From: Paraburkholderia silvatlantica
GTDB taxonomy: Bacteria; Pseudomonadota; Gammaproteobacteria; Burkholderiales; Burkholderiaceae
Reading direction: 5' to 3'
DNA length: 64,000 bases
Assembly: GCF_003096715.1 (NCBI RefSeq)
Contig: NZ_QEOL01000022.1
Coordinates: 102,758-166,757 of the forward strand
The notes below the pieces were generated by a model that was not told the origin of the DNA, did no database searches, and saw only the letters and a list, made by a program, of their open reading frames with translations. Position 1 is the first letter of the stretch, and the number at the start of each line of letters is the position of its first letter. Shown one piece after another: positions 1-7,927 of this stretch. Both the position numbers and the translations under genes were made by a program.

Positions 1-291
1 GTGCTGGTCGCGACCCGGGGCGACGAAGCGATGCCGGCGGCCGAATCGATGTTGACCGATGCCCTTCAGATGGCCCAGAAACACGGATTCCTTGCGTGGC
101 AGTCGCGTTGCTCGTTGAGCCTTGCCCGGCTCAGACACATGAAAGGCGACGCGAAAGCCGCGCTCAATGCCATCTTTCCACTGACGCAGCAGTCAGCGGA
201 TGCGGGTGACATTGGCGCGGCGGTTCCGGCGGCGGTTCCGGCGCTTAACGGCGGCGCGGCGAATCGAGGAAGCCGGCCGCGCCGATACTGA
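1..291 (+). CDS. C-terminal fragment of a TPR-containing predicted ATPase or adenylate-cyclase-like regulator
   Basis: Only the 3' end is in the window; the reading frame is open from base 1, so the first GTG is probably internal. The visible 96 residues contain a helical repeat segment (AAESMLTDALQMAQKHG followed by WQSRCSLSLARLRHMKGD) typical of the TPR-like tail of winged-helix/AAA ATPase regulators and of class III adenylate cyclases with an ATPase module. The last 25 residues are a low-complexity Ala/Pro/Gly stretch not typical of the family, so a frameshift near the 3' end is possible. It points toward the convergent glutathione transferase gene, leaving about 40 bp between stops. Family assignment rests on the repeat pattern alone and is moderate. 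Confidence 0.5.
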   Translation: MLVATRGDEAMPAAESMLTDALQMAQKHGFLAWQSRCSLSLARLRHMKGDAKAALNAIFPLTQQSADAGDIGAAVPAAVPALNGGAANRGSRPRRY

Positions 292-332
292 GCGCACGGC
301 ATCGATCGCGGCGGGCTACCTTGCGCTGGTCG

Positions 333-980
333 TCATGCCTTCGACGATGGACGCGCGTTGACTTTGTCGTACCACGCCTGCAGTGCGTCGAAGCCCGCAG
401 GAATGCTCATTTGCATGGCGCCCGCCGCGAAGTCGATCGTCACCAGGGTCGTGATGTCGGCCGCCGAGAACGCGTCGCCCGCGACGAACGGCACGGTCTT
501 GAGACGGTCGTTGAAATCGGCAAAGAAGTGCGCGACGCGCAGCTTGCTGCGCTCGACGATTTCGGGGATCTGCTCGTACGCATGCGGACCCGACAGCGCC
601 CGACCTTTCAGCCCGGCAACGGCATTCCTGACGCCCTCCATCACCGCCGAGAATCCGTCCAGTTCGGCACGCCGCTCCCACATCGTGACGAGCGCCTTCG
701 TCGTTGGCGTCGTGCCCAGCAATGCGGGCTTCTCGGGGTAGGCCTCTTCAACGTAACGCCAGATTGCCGGGACTTCGCCAATCGCTGTGCCGTCTCGCAG
801 CACGAGCGTGGGGACCTGGCGGCGGGGGTTGATCGCCACATAGGCATCGGAGAATTGCTCCTTGGCGCCGAGGTCCACCGCTTTGGTGGGAAATTCGATG
901 CCCTTCTCGGCAAGAAAGATGCGAACCCGACGAGAGTTGGGCGAGGCCTTCGATTCGAAAAAGGTGAGATCGGTGTTCAT
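333..980 (-). CDS. Glutathione S-transferase family protein
   Basis: Soluble 215-residue protein with the two-domain glutathione transferase layout. The N-terminal thioredoxin-like half carries SPNSRRVRIFLAEKG and the cis-proline motif VPTL followed by a DG..IGE segment that binds glutathione; the C-terminal half is helical with the N-capping region FVAGDAFSAADI. The SPNS motif suggests a serine-type active site. Substrate cannot be told from sequence. I chose the ATG at 980 because GGAACC lies just upstream; an ATG four codons earlier (992) has no ribosome site. It lies 74 bp downstream of the SDR gene on the same strand, so the two may be co-transcribed as part of a detoxification set. Confidence 0.9.
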   Translation of the reverse strand: MNTDLTFFESKASPNSRRVRIFLAEKGIEFPTKAVDLGAKEQFSDAYVAINPRRQVPTLVLRDGTAIGEVPAIWRYVEEAYPEKPALLGTTPTTKALVTMWERRAELDGFSAVMEGVRNAVAGLKGRALSGPHAYEQIPEIVERSKLRVAHFFADFNDRLKTVPFVAGDAFSAADITTLVTIDFAAGAMQMSIPAGFDALQAWYDKVNARPSSKA

Positions 981-1054
981 TGTTGGTTCCATGCAGACGT
1001 GTCGCTTGTATTGGGCTTCGCCGGTTCAGCAGGAAGGCGAATCCGCGTTGATGT

Positions 1055-1801
1055 TCAACCCGCTGTCTTGCCGCCGTCGACCGTGAGGATCTGCCCTGTG
1101 ACAAACGCAGCACCGTCATTCGCCAGGTAGAGCACCGCCGCGGCGATGTCGTCGGGCCTGCCGATGCGCGCGAGCGGAACCGTTGCCGCGAGCGAGGCCT
1201 TGTTCTCCGGCGTGCCGGTGAAACGGTCCAACATGCCTGTGTCGGTCGGGCCCGGAGCGACGGCGTTGACGCGAACGCGCGCCGAGGCGGCCTCGAGCGC
1301 AGCGGATTTCGTGATCCCTTCCACGGCATGCTTGCTGCCCGCATACACCGAAGCGAATGCTGCGCCCTCATGGCCGTAAGTCGAAGATATGTTGATGATG
1401 CTGCCGGCCTGCTGCGCGGTCATCACGCGGAGTTCATGCTTGAGGCTCAACAGCGTGCCGAGCACGTTGGTGTCGAAGGTATCGGCGTAGCTCTCGGCGG
1501 TCTGGTCGACCACCGGTCCCGGTCTGCCTTCCGTGCCGGCATTGTTGACTGCAACGTCGAGCCGGCCGAACCGGGCAACGGTTTCGTCGACGAGGTGACG
1601 GACGTCTTCGTCGCGGCGTACGTCAGCCTGCACGAAGAAGGCTTGTGCGCCCGCCTCGCGCAATTCGGCTTCGAGCGCCGAACCTTCCGCGGCGCGGCGG
1701 CCCGACACGACGAGGCGCGCGCCCGTGCGGGCGAATGCAAAAGCGGTTGCGCGGCCGATGCCCGTGAGGGCGCCGGTGATCAGGACGACGGGTTGGTTCA
1801 T
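1055..1801 (-). CDS. Classical SDR-family NAD(P)-dependent oxidoreductase
   Basis: A 248-residue classical short-chain dehydrogenase/reductase. The cofactor motif TGALTGIG is at the N terminus, NNAG follows in mid-domain, and the catalytic YAGSK with upstream Ser (NISSTYG) is present; the C terminus ends VTGQILTVDGG as in FabG-like enzymes. The arginine-rich segment SGRRAAEG after beta-2 favours NADPH. The substrate is unknown. I started at MNQPVV (1801); the frame opens nine codons earlier without better support. It is strikingly similar along its whole length to the SDR at 11075-11824. It is divergent from the LysR gene at 2390, across a 588-bp gap. Confidence 0.92.
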   Translation of the reverse strand: MNQPVVLITGALTGIGRATAFAFARTGARLVVSGRRAAEGSALEAELREAGAQAFFVQADVRRDEDVRHLVDETVARFGRLDVAVNNAGTEGRPGPVVDQTAESYADTFDTNVLGTLLSLKHELRVMTAQQAGSIINISSTYGHEGAAFASVYAGSKHAVEGITKSAALEAASARVRVNAVAPGPTDTGMLDRFTGTPENKASLAATVPLARIGRPDDIAAAVLYLANDGAAFVTGQILTVDGGKTAG

Positions 1802-2389
1802 TTTGCGGCTCCAGTTGGATAAGTTCATGTCAAACGCAACGCAGAGAGCGCTTCGATTCCAGAGGAGCGCGCAACATCCATTGCCTGGTATGCCGCTCCC
1901 GTCACTGGACGCGAGTCACGCGGCAGCGACGGCGATATCGTCCGGCTCGTGTGAAATGCGCTATCTCGTGCATGCAGAGTAGCGTTTCGGCGCGCGGCGG
2001 GAAAAGACTTTCCAGGCTCACCGGCATGCCTGGCAAGCATGGCTCGACGCCGGGAATAGTGAGAAAGCATGACGGCTCTCCACGCTGGCGCGCCGTATGC
2101 CTTTATTTGAAAGTACGCGCAGCGTCTTTCGTCTCAGCTTCTGCGGTGCCGACAGAGAGGGCGCGCGGTCTGTCCGCTAAAAGGGTGCTGGCGGACACCC
2201 TTGCCCCGCGCGCATCGAGTAATGTCAGGGAGTAACATGCAGTCTTCACGATCTGGACGGCGGCGCATCGTATGCTGTGCGCCACCTCGCACGAGGGCGG
2301 CAAACCGCACTCGCGGCCAGATTTCGCATTCCGGAGTCGTGTCACGGAACGCACGAAGCCGGGCAGCAGCCCTCGATGGGAGAGTCGGG
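1802..2389. other. Divergent intergenic region without a supported gene
   Basis: This 588-bp stretch separates the SDR gene (minus) from a LysR gene (plus). No ORF here has family-like sequence. A short inverted repeat, AAGGGTG at 2181-2187 and CACCCTT at 2196-2202, could be a weak hairpin; on the minus strand it is followed by a short T run. The region probably carries promoters for both genes, but I could not assign boxes. Confidence 0.5.
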
Positions 2390-3322
2390 ATGGACCGCCT
2401 GGAGGCAATTGAAATCTTTATCCGCGTCGTCGATACGGGCTCGTTTTCCGCAGCGGCCAGGCACTTCGATATTGGCCAGCCGGCCGTGTCGAAAGCAGTC
2501 GCTCAGCTCGAAGAATGGCTCGGCGCGAAGTTGCTGCTGCGCTCGACACGCGCGCTCACACCGACGGAAGCGGGCAAAGGGTTTTACCAGCGCGCAATAC
2601 GTGCCGTCGAGGAAACGAACGAAGCAGTGTTGGCGGCGCGTGGAACGACATCCGCGCTGAAGGGCAAACTACGTGTGTCCGCTGCGGTATGTTTTGCGCG
2701 GCTCCATATCGTGCCGCGCCTGCCGGAGTTTCTGGAGCGCCACCCGGAGCTCGAACTGGAACTCGTGCTCGACGACCGTAACATCGATCTCGTCGGGGAA
2801 GGTATCGACGTGGCGCTGCGTATGGGCGACCTGGCCAATTCGAATATGACCGCGCGCCGCATCGGCGAAGCACGTCGGCGCGTGCTGGCTACGCCGTCGT
2901 ACTTCGAACAGAACGGCACGCCCGCCGCCCCCGTCGATCTGATCGCTCATCGCGCAGTCATTTATACGCGTGAACCCAGCGGCGGAGAAGACTGGACTTT
3001 TCGCAGCGAGACTGCCGAGTTGTCGGTCCGACTGCAAGGCCGCGTCAAGATCACAGCAACGGAAGGCCTGCGCGCTGCAGTTTTCGCGGGTATGGGACTC
3101 GCAGTCGCTTCGGAATGGGCGTTTTCGCCGGAATTGAAGTCGGGCGAAGTCGTATCCGTCATGGACGACTGGATGCTGCCTACTATCCCCTTATCGGCCG
3201 TCTATCCGACGGGGCGGCTGGCGAGCACGAAGGCTCGCCAGTTTGTTGCATTCGTTGAGGAATGCCTCGCTCCCGAGTTTGCGCCGCACCTTCTTTCAGT
3301 TCGCGGATTGAAGATCGCATGA
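2390..3322 (+). CDS. LysR-family transcriptional regulator
   Basis: A 310-residue LysR regulator. The N-terminal winged helix-turn-helix runs MDRLEAIEIFIRVVDTGSFS then AARHFDIGQPAVSKAVAQLE, followed by TRALTPTEAG; the rest is a periplasmic-binding-protein-like effector domain (LELELVLDDRNIDLVGEGID, then the Gly-Met-Gly-Leu-Ala motif GMGLAVASEWAF). It belongs to the common subgroup that often controls a divergent SDR or oxidoreductase, which fits the SDR gene on its left. The start at 2390 is where LysR homology begins; the frame is open 63 codons upstream, but that extension is not LysR-like. Confidence 0.93.
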   Translation: MDRLEAIEIFIRVVDTGSFSAAARHFDIGQPAVSKAVAQLEEWLGAKLLLRSTRALTPTEAGKGFYQRAIRAVEETNEAVLAARGTTSALKGKLRVSAAVCFARLHIVPRLPEFLERHPELELELVLDDRNIDLVGEGIDVALRMGDLANSNMTARRIGEARRRVLATPSYFEQNGTPAAPVDLIAHRAVIYTREPSGGEDWTFRSETAELSVRLQGRVKITATEGLRAAVFAGMGLAVASEWAFSPELKSGEVVSVMDDWMLPTIPLSAVYPTGRLASTKARQFVAFVEECLAPEFAPHLLSVRGLKIA

Positions 3323-3340
3323 CGCGCGGGTCGAACCGTG

Positions 3341-3362
3341 CCGGTACGCGACGGCGTACCGG
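3341..3362. terminator. Candidate bidirectional terminator hairpin
   Basis: A perfect 9-bp inverted repeat, CCGGTACGC and GCGTACCGG with a 4-nt loop GACG, lies exactly between the convergent LysR (ends 3322) and peroxiredoxin-like (ends 3371) genes. There is no clear T run on either side, so it may be a transcript-end hairpin rather than a strong intrinsic terminator. Confidence 0.4.
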
Positions 3363-3370
3363 TGCGACGG

Positions 3371-4036
3371 TCAGACTGCATGGCGCGTGCGCCGCCTGCC
3401 CATGACGAGTTGCCGCGCTGCGCGTTCGCCTGTTTTACGACGCACAGTCAGCGCCTGCAGCGCCGTTATCAGAGATTCGCTGTCGAAACGCGTTCGGTAA
3501 TCGACGCTTACGTACGCGAGTACGACTAGCCCGTCCTGATCGATGAGGTACGTTGCCGGGATCGGCACAAGAAAGCTGCCGGCGATTTGCGTGCGCGGCG
3601 GGGTATATCCAAGCGCGAGGTACCGGGTCCGAAGCTCGGCAGGCAAGTCGAACGCAAGTCCGAACGCACGTGCCACCTTCATATCCATGTCGATCAGTTC
3701 GGGCATCGGCAATGCGTCACCGGCGTGCGCAGGCCGGCCATGCGGCGCGACAGCGACGGCCTTTGCGCCCAATGCCGTGATCCGGTCATACGCCGACGCG
3801 AAGTGCGCGAGACTTTCCTCTCCATATGCGCACCAGGCGCCGCGCACAAAATCAAGCACAACGGGTCCGGCCATCAGCAGATGATCGAGCGAGACCTTGC
3901 TGCCCTGCCTGTCGGGCAACGTGAATGGCGGCACGCGGGCGCCGGCGCGCAATATGCCAGGCATCGCAGCCGAGGCTGCAGCCATTGCAGCAAGCGCATC
4001 CGCATCGGACTTCGATATGCTTCGATCCTGTTTCAT
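3371..4036 (-). CDS. Peroxiredoxin-like (AhpC/TSA) thioredoxin-fold protein with a single active-site cysteine
   Basis: A 221-residue protein of the AhpC/TSA thioredoxin fold. It has PPFTLPDRQGSKVSL, then the active-site segment VVLDFVRGAWCAYG, where C69 would be the peroxidatic cysteine. The close relatives usually carry a W-C-P-Y-C motif; here the second cysteine is glycine. Later segments FGLAFDLPAE and PATYLIDQDGLVVLAYVSVDYRTR match the peroxiredoxin-like family that sits with redox enzymes. It may reduce organic peroxides with an external thiol, or may be non-catalytic. I chose the ATG at 4036 over the one at 4060 because homology starts there. It is the first gene after the ene-reductase on the same strand, 73 bp downstream. 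Confidence 0.85.
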   Translation of the reverse strand: MKQDRSISKSDADALAAMAAASAAMPGILRAGARVPPFTLPDRQGSKVSLDHLLMAGPVVLDFVRGAWCAYGEESLAHFASAYDRITALGAKAVAVAPHGRPAHAGDALPMPELIDMDMKVARAFGLAFDLPAELRTRYLALGYTPPRTQIAGSFLVPIPATYLIDQDGLVVLAYVSVDYRTRFDSESLITALQALTVRRKTGERAARQLVMGRRRTRHAV

Positions 4037-4109
4037 GGTCGACGAGATCCGGACGGGCAATGCCCGCTTCGCGCGCTGACCCGGCTTCGCGCAAGGCGGG
4101 CATGCGTCT

Positions 4110-5261
4110 TCAGGCGGCTTTCGTATCGGCCACGTCGTCCGCTTCTTCCGCTATGCGGTGCGAGGCCTGCGGCGCTTCATACGTCGGGAAATCCGAGTAG
4201 TTTTCTTCGGTGCCGCCCCAGAACGCCGAGCGCACGTAAGGCGTAAGCGGCAGGTCATGCTGCAGCCGGAACGGCAGGTCCGGGTTCGACGAGAAGTGAC
4301 GTCCGAACGCGACGAGGTCCGCGTCGCCCGATTCCACGATGGCTATCGCGCTGTCGCGGCCGAAACCGCCTGCGGCGATGATCGGCCCGGAAAAGTGCGG
4401 GCGCAGATACGCGGCGGCGACGGCCGGATGCCCTTCGTGCAGCGTATCGTCGCCCTTGACGCGCGGTTCGATCACATGCAGATAGGCGATTCCGTACGAA
4501 TCGAGCACCTTGGCGACATGGCTGAACGTCGCTTGGGGGTTGCTGTCCGAAATGCCTCCCCATTCGCCCGACGGCGAGATGCGTACGCCCACACGGTCCG
4601 CGCCGAACACCGAAATCAGCGCTTCGAGCGATTCGCGCAGGAAACGCACGCGATTCCCGATCGGGCCGCCGTAGGCATCCGTGCGTCTGTTGGTGCCGTC
4701 CTGAATGAACTGGTCGACGAGGTAACCGTTCGCAGCATGGAGCTCGACGCCATCGAAGCCGGCTTTCCTTGCACGCTCCGCGGCACGGCGGAAGTCTTCG
4801 ACGATTTCGGCGATTTCCCCGATCTCGAGCGCGCGGTGCGGCGACGCGGGAACAAAGCCATCCTTCGTCAACGCAACGCCGTCGAACGGTACTACGGACG
4901 GAGCGACCGGATGAGCGCCGCCCGTCACGTCGACGTGACTTTGACGGCCGCCGTGGATCAACTGCAGGAACGCGCGGCCGCCCTTTGCGTGCACCGCGTC
5001 GGCGATCGCCTTCCATCCTTCATGCTGGTCGTCGTGATAGATGCTCGCCGCGCCCAGGTACGAACGCGCCTGAACGGAGATGCTGGCCGCCTCGATGATC
5101 TCAAGACCGCCATCCGACGCGCGCTGGCCGTAGAAATCAGCCATCATCGGGCTCGGAATGTCGCCGGGTTGCAGTGTGCGTACACGCGTCATCGGCGCGA
5201 GCACGACGCGATGCTTGAGGGTATATGCACCGACCTTCGCGGAAGTAAACAGCTTCTTCAT
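4110..5261 (-). CDS. Alkene reductase of the old yellow enzyme family (NemA-like)
   Basis: FMN-dependent ene-reductase of 383 residues, usual length for the family. The start MKKLFTSAKVGAYTLKHRVV follows a GGAAAG ribosome site; an in-frame ATG 39 codons upstream is not supported. Signature segments are VLAPMTRVRT, FLQLIHGGRQSH, GFDGVELHAANGYLVDQFIQ (the substrate-binding pair and FMN contacts), NRRTDAYGG and the phosphate-binding loop GGFGRDSA with DLVAFGRHFSSNPDL. Such enzymes reduce activated C=C bonds, nitro esters and N-ethylmaleimide using NAD(P)H. It is followed by the peroxiredoxin-like gene; its promoter region carries the 29-bp element shared with the MDR gene next door. Confidence 0.95.
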   Translation of the reverse strand: MKKLFTSAKVGAYTLKHRVVLAPMTRVRTLQPGDIPSPMMADFYGQRASDGGLEIIEAASISVQARSYLGAASIYHDDQHEGWKAIADAVHAKGGRAFLQLIHGGRQSHVDVTGGAHPVAPSVVPFDGVALTKDGFVPASPHRALEIGEIAEIVEDFRRAAERARKAGFDGVELHAANGYLVDQFIQDGTNRRTDAYGGPIGNRVRFLRESLEALISVFGADRVGVRISPSGEWGGISDSNPQATFSHVAKVLDSYGIAYLHVIEPRVKGDDTLHEGHPAVAAAYLRPHFSGPIIAAGGFGRDSAIAIVESGDADLVAFGRHFSSNPDLPFRLQHDLPLTPYVRSAFWGGTEENYSDFPTYEAPQASHRIAEEADDVADTKAA

Positions 5262-5364
5262 GATCTTTCCTTCAAGAGTGGGTTGAGCATCCGGGACCGA
5301 AGGTTCACGCGATGCGTTGAAATGAACTGTAGGGATTCGATGCAGGTTCAGATAGCGGGGAATC

Positions 5365-5393
5365 GGGATAGGGCCCATTCCAGATCCGGATGA
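5365..5393 (-). promoter_or_regulatory. Copy 1 of a 29-bp repeated promoter element, upstream of the ene-reductase
   Basis: On the plus strand it starts GGGATAG and contains CATTCCAGATC. It matches 25 of 29 bases with the element at 6550-6578. It lies about 105 bp upstream of the ene-reductase start, an appropriate place for an activator site. A LysR-type regulator is the natural candidate, but that is inference. Confidence 0.5.
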
Positions 5394-5432
5394 ATCGCCT
5401 TGCGAGACATCGGACGGACCGGCCCATCTCCG

Positions 5433-6422
5433 CTACACGGTTACGACGATCTTGCCGAACTGGCCGTTGTTCTCGAGATAGCGGTGAACCTCGGGCATTT
5501 CGTCGAAGGTGAAGGTGCGATCGATGACCGGCTTCAGCGCGCCGCCCGCCAGGCCCTTGACGATAAATTCGACCGCCGATTGACGCCGCGTTTCGTCGCC
5601 GGTCGTGAGCCAGACGTTGTGCGCCTTGATGGTCGGCATTTTGGCGATCATCTCGAGCACGGGTATCGGCGTATCGCCTTCGGCCAGCGCACCGTAGAGA
5701 TAGACCGTGCCCTGGAACGACAGCGCGGAGATCAGCTTCGGAAAATTCGGCCCGCCGATCGGATCGAACGCGACACGCGCGCCTTTGCCGTTGGTGATAC
5801 GCATGACTTCAGCCACCATGTCCACTTCGTCAGTGACAATCACGTGTGCTGCGCCGGCCTCGTGCAACGGTTCCCGCTTCGCCGGGGTCCGGGTCAATGC
5901 GATCGGAGTCCCGCCTGCGTAGTTGGTGATCTGGATTGCCGCCAGACCCACGCTGCTGGACGCGGCAGAAACGATGACAAAGTCGCCCTTTCCCACTTTG
6001 GCGTCTTCTATCAACGCGCCATATGGCGTCAAGAACATCATCCAGATCGATGCCGCTTCTTCGAACGTAAGCGAGCCGGGATGCTTCACTACAGCGTAGC
6101 CCGGCACGGTGATCACCTCGCCGTAAGTGAAGTACTGGTTCATCGAGAAGGAGGGAATGACGCTGACCTGGTCGCCCACGGCGATGCCGGTCACGTCGGC
6201 GCCCACTGCGTCGACGATCCCTGCAGCCTCATAACCCAAGCCGGCTGGGAACCTGACGGGTTCGATATAGATGTCGGTGCGCCACATGGATTCTGCACGG
6301 TTGATCCCGATCGCCTTGACCCGGAGACGTACTTCGGTCGATGCGGGAGCGCGTACCGGCGTGTCGACGAACTCGAGGACTTCGGGGCCACCGGCTTTGG
6401 AAAACTGGATGATGCGTGACAT
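5433..6422 (-). CDS. Zinc-independent MDR-family alcohol dehydrogenase / quinone oxidoreductase
   Basis: Medium-chain dehydrogenase/reductase of 329 residues. The GroES-like half begins MSRIIQFSKAGGPEVLEFVD and the Rossmann half holds VIVSAASSSVGLAAIQITNY; the catalytic and structural zinc cysteines of zinc alcohol dehydrogenases are absent, which places it with NADPH quinone oxidoreductases. The C terminus EVHRYLENNGQFGKIVV is characteristic. I chose the ATG at 6422 where homology begins; the frame extends 88 codons further upstream into the promoter region. Same strand as, and upstream of, the ene-reductase gene, with a shared promoter element; a joint role in handling electrophilic carbonyls or quinones is likely but unproven. 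Confidence 0.93.
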   Translation of the reverse strand: MSRIIQFSKAGGPEVLEFVDTPVRAPASTEVRLRVKAIGINRAESMWRTDIYIEPVRFPAGLGYEAAGIVDAVGADVTGIAVGDQVSVIPSFSMNQYFTYGEVITVPGYAVVKHPGSLTFEEAASIWMMFLTPYGALIEDAKVGKGDFVIVSAASSSVGLAAIQITNYAGGTPIALTRTPAKREPLHEAGAAHVIVTDEVDMVAEVMRITNGKGARVAFDPIGGPNFPKLISALSFQGTVYLYGALAEGDTPIPVLEMIAKMPTIKAHNVWLTTGDETRRQSAVEFIVKGLAGGALKPVIDRTFTFDEMPEVHRYLENNGQFGKIVVTV

Positions 6423-6549
6423 GTGAAACCTCTTGAAATATAGGGTTGAGAAAGGCGATACCGACCTGCGCTTCAAACCTGGCGTCGCACGCCGCGATTC
6501 GACGAAGCGAAATTTAGTCATTCCGCTGTGCGCCGGGAAGACGCGAAAA

Positions 6550-6578
6550 GGGATAGAGCTCATTCCAGATCGGGATAA
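6550..6578 (-). promoter_or_regulatory. Copy 2 of the 29-bp repeated promoter element, upstream of the MDR gene
   Basis: It shares 25 of 29 bases with 5365-5393 and sits about 128 bp upstream of the MDR gene start. Inside it GGGATA occurs twice, 22 bp apart (6550 and 6572), about two helical turns, as expected for a protein that binds one DNA face. A shorter form, GGGATAG then CAT, occurs at 7789-7800 next to the LysR gene. Confidence 0.5.
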
Positions 6579-6692
6579 GTGCGAACCCTCCGCCCCCGGA
6601 TACCCGGATATTTCAGGCGAGGCCGCTGTCCGGGGCAATGACCATAGGGAGGCTGCCCGATGTGACAATTCCAGCGAAGGGGGCACGAAAGA

Positions 6693-6728
6693 AATGCGCT
6701 GCGCCGCTTAAATGCGCTGCGCCGCTTT
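6693..6728. repeat. Tandem duplication of an 18-bp unit
   Basis: The unit AATGCGCTGCGCCGCTT plus one base (A in the first copy, T in the second) occurs twice head to tail at 6693-6710 and 6711-6728, 17 of 18 bases equal. It is non-coding, between the LysR and MDR genes. Confidence 0.8.
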
Positions 6729-6847
6729 ATAGAATTTCCCGAGAAGCCGGAGAAATCCGGGACCGGCTTCAGACAGTGAGCAGTCGCAAATAGATGGCTG
6801 TTTTCGTCTCAAGAACGGTCAGCATGCGTGACTGAGATGCTGCGACA

Positions 6848-7747
6848 TCATCCAGCGCGTGTCGCGTCGACGCTTTCGCTAAACTCGTCCAACAAGAAAT
6901 TGATGAAGGCGCGAGCCGCCGTCCGGGTCGCGCGGCCGAGGGGGAAATAGGCATGCACCGTGGTGCTGACCATCGACCAGTCGGTGAGGATCGGCACGAG
7001 CGATCCTTCCTCGAGCTCCCTGCGGCAGGCCCAGTATCCTATCGAAGTAATACCCAAGCCAGCCTTCGCAGCCGCAACCGCGCCCTCGTTGTCGCTGAAC
7101 GATATGTTGGGCTCTATCGGCACATTGGTGGTTATCCCCTTGTGCGTGAACGTCCAGGCGGTACTGACAGTGGCCGCAGGTCCATACACGATCCGGTGAC
7201 CGGCAAGCGCGTCCGGTGACATGGGCGTGCCGCACCGGGCGAGATATGCAGGGGAGGCGACGATCAGCCGTGCGTAGCTGGTGAGCAGGCGCGCCGTCGC
7301 ATTAGAGTCCGGCAAGGTTCCTATCCGGATGGCGACATCGACTGCGTCCCGGACAAGGTCCTGGCGACGGTCGTCGAGCAGAATCTCAATCCGCAGCAGC
7401 GGATGACGCTCAGCAAAACGGGGAAGTCGGGGAATAATCTCCCGTACGCCGGCACTCGTCGGCATCCCAACGCGAAGCGTTCCACGAAGCTCGTCTTGCC
7501 TGACGCTTTGTCCGGCATCATCAAGCTGGTCGAGCACGGTCTCAACGCGAATGAGATAGTCGGTGCCAGCCTCGGTCGGAATAACGGCGCGTGTCGTCCT
7601 CGCCAATAGAAGCGTGCCCAACTCGGCCTCGATATCGGCAACAGCGCGCGAGGCCTGCGATTGCGAGATTGAAAGCTCCCGCGCGGCGGCGGAAAAGCTT
7701 TGCAGTCGAGCGACCCGGCAGAAAATCCGCAATGCGTTGATGTCCAT
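6848..7747 (-). CDS. LysR-family transcriptional regulator
   Basis: A 299-residue LysR regulator starting MDINALRIFCRVARLQSFS with helix-turn-helix AARELSISQSQASRAVADIE and the TRAVIPTEAG linker. The effector domain (LLRIEILLDDRRQDLVRDAV, then AAKAGLGITSIGYWACRREL) is complete. It is divergent from the alpha/beta hydrolase gene across 180 bp and lies upstream of the MDR and ene-reductase genes on the same strand. GGGATAG at 7789-7795, 42 bp upstream of its start, resembles the element in front of those two genes. It is therefore a candidate regulator of both sides; effector unknown. Confidence 0.93.
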   Translation of the reverse strand: MDINALRIFCRVARLQSFSAAARELSISQSQASRAVADIEAELGTLLLARTTRAVIPTEAGTDYLIRVETVLDQLDDAGQSVRQDELRGTLRVGMPTSAGVREIIPRLPRFAERHPLLRIEILLDDRRQDLVRDAVDVAIRIGTLPDSNATARLLTSYARLIVASPAYLARCGTPMSPDALAGHRIVYGPAATVSTAWTFTHKGITTNVPIEPNISFSDNEGAVAAAKAGLGITSIGYWACRRELEEGSLVPILTDWSMVSTTVHAYFPLGRATRTAARAFINFLLDEFSESVDATRAG

Positions 7748-7927
7748 CGTATTCCTCTAAACGTCTTACCTTTGATCTATGCACATTCGGGATAGGTCAT
7801 AACCTCGTTTCATGGCTAGTACGTGGCGTGACTGCCCTCTATATTGACACCGTTGCAGCACGAAACCGTCAATTCCGGCAGGCCGTCAACTTACTGGTCG
7901 GCTCGTCGGAGCAAAGAGGATTGAACC

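Larger units (their letters stand above)
6423..6847. other. Intergenic region with promoter element and tandem repeat
   Basis: This 425-bp stretch lies between the LysR stop (6848) and the MDR gene start (6422), both on the minus strand. It has no supported gene. It contains the second 29-bp element (6550-6578) and an 18-bp tandem duplication (6693-6728). Confidence 0.6.

Noticed and set aside
4158..5393. 411-codon plus-strand open frame antisense to the ene-reductase gene
   Set aside because: Arg/Asp/Val-rich shadow of GC-rich codons; the opposite strand encodes a complete OYE enzyme.
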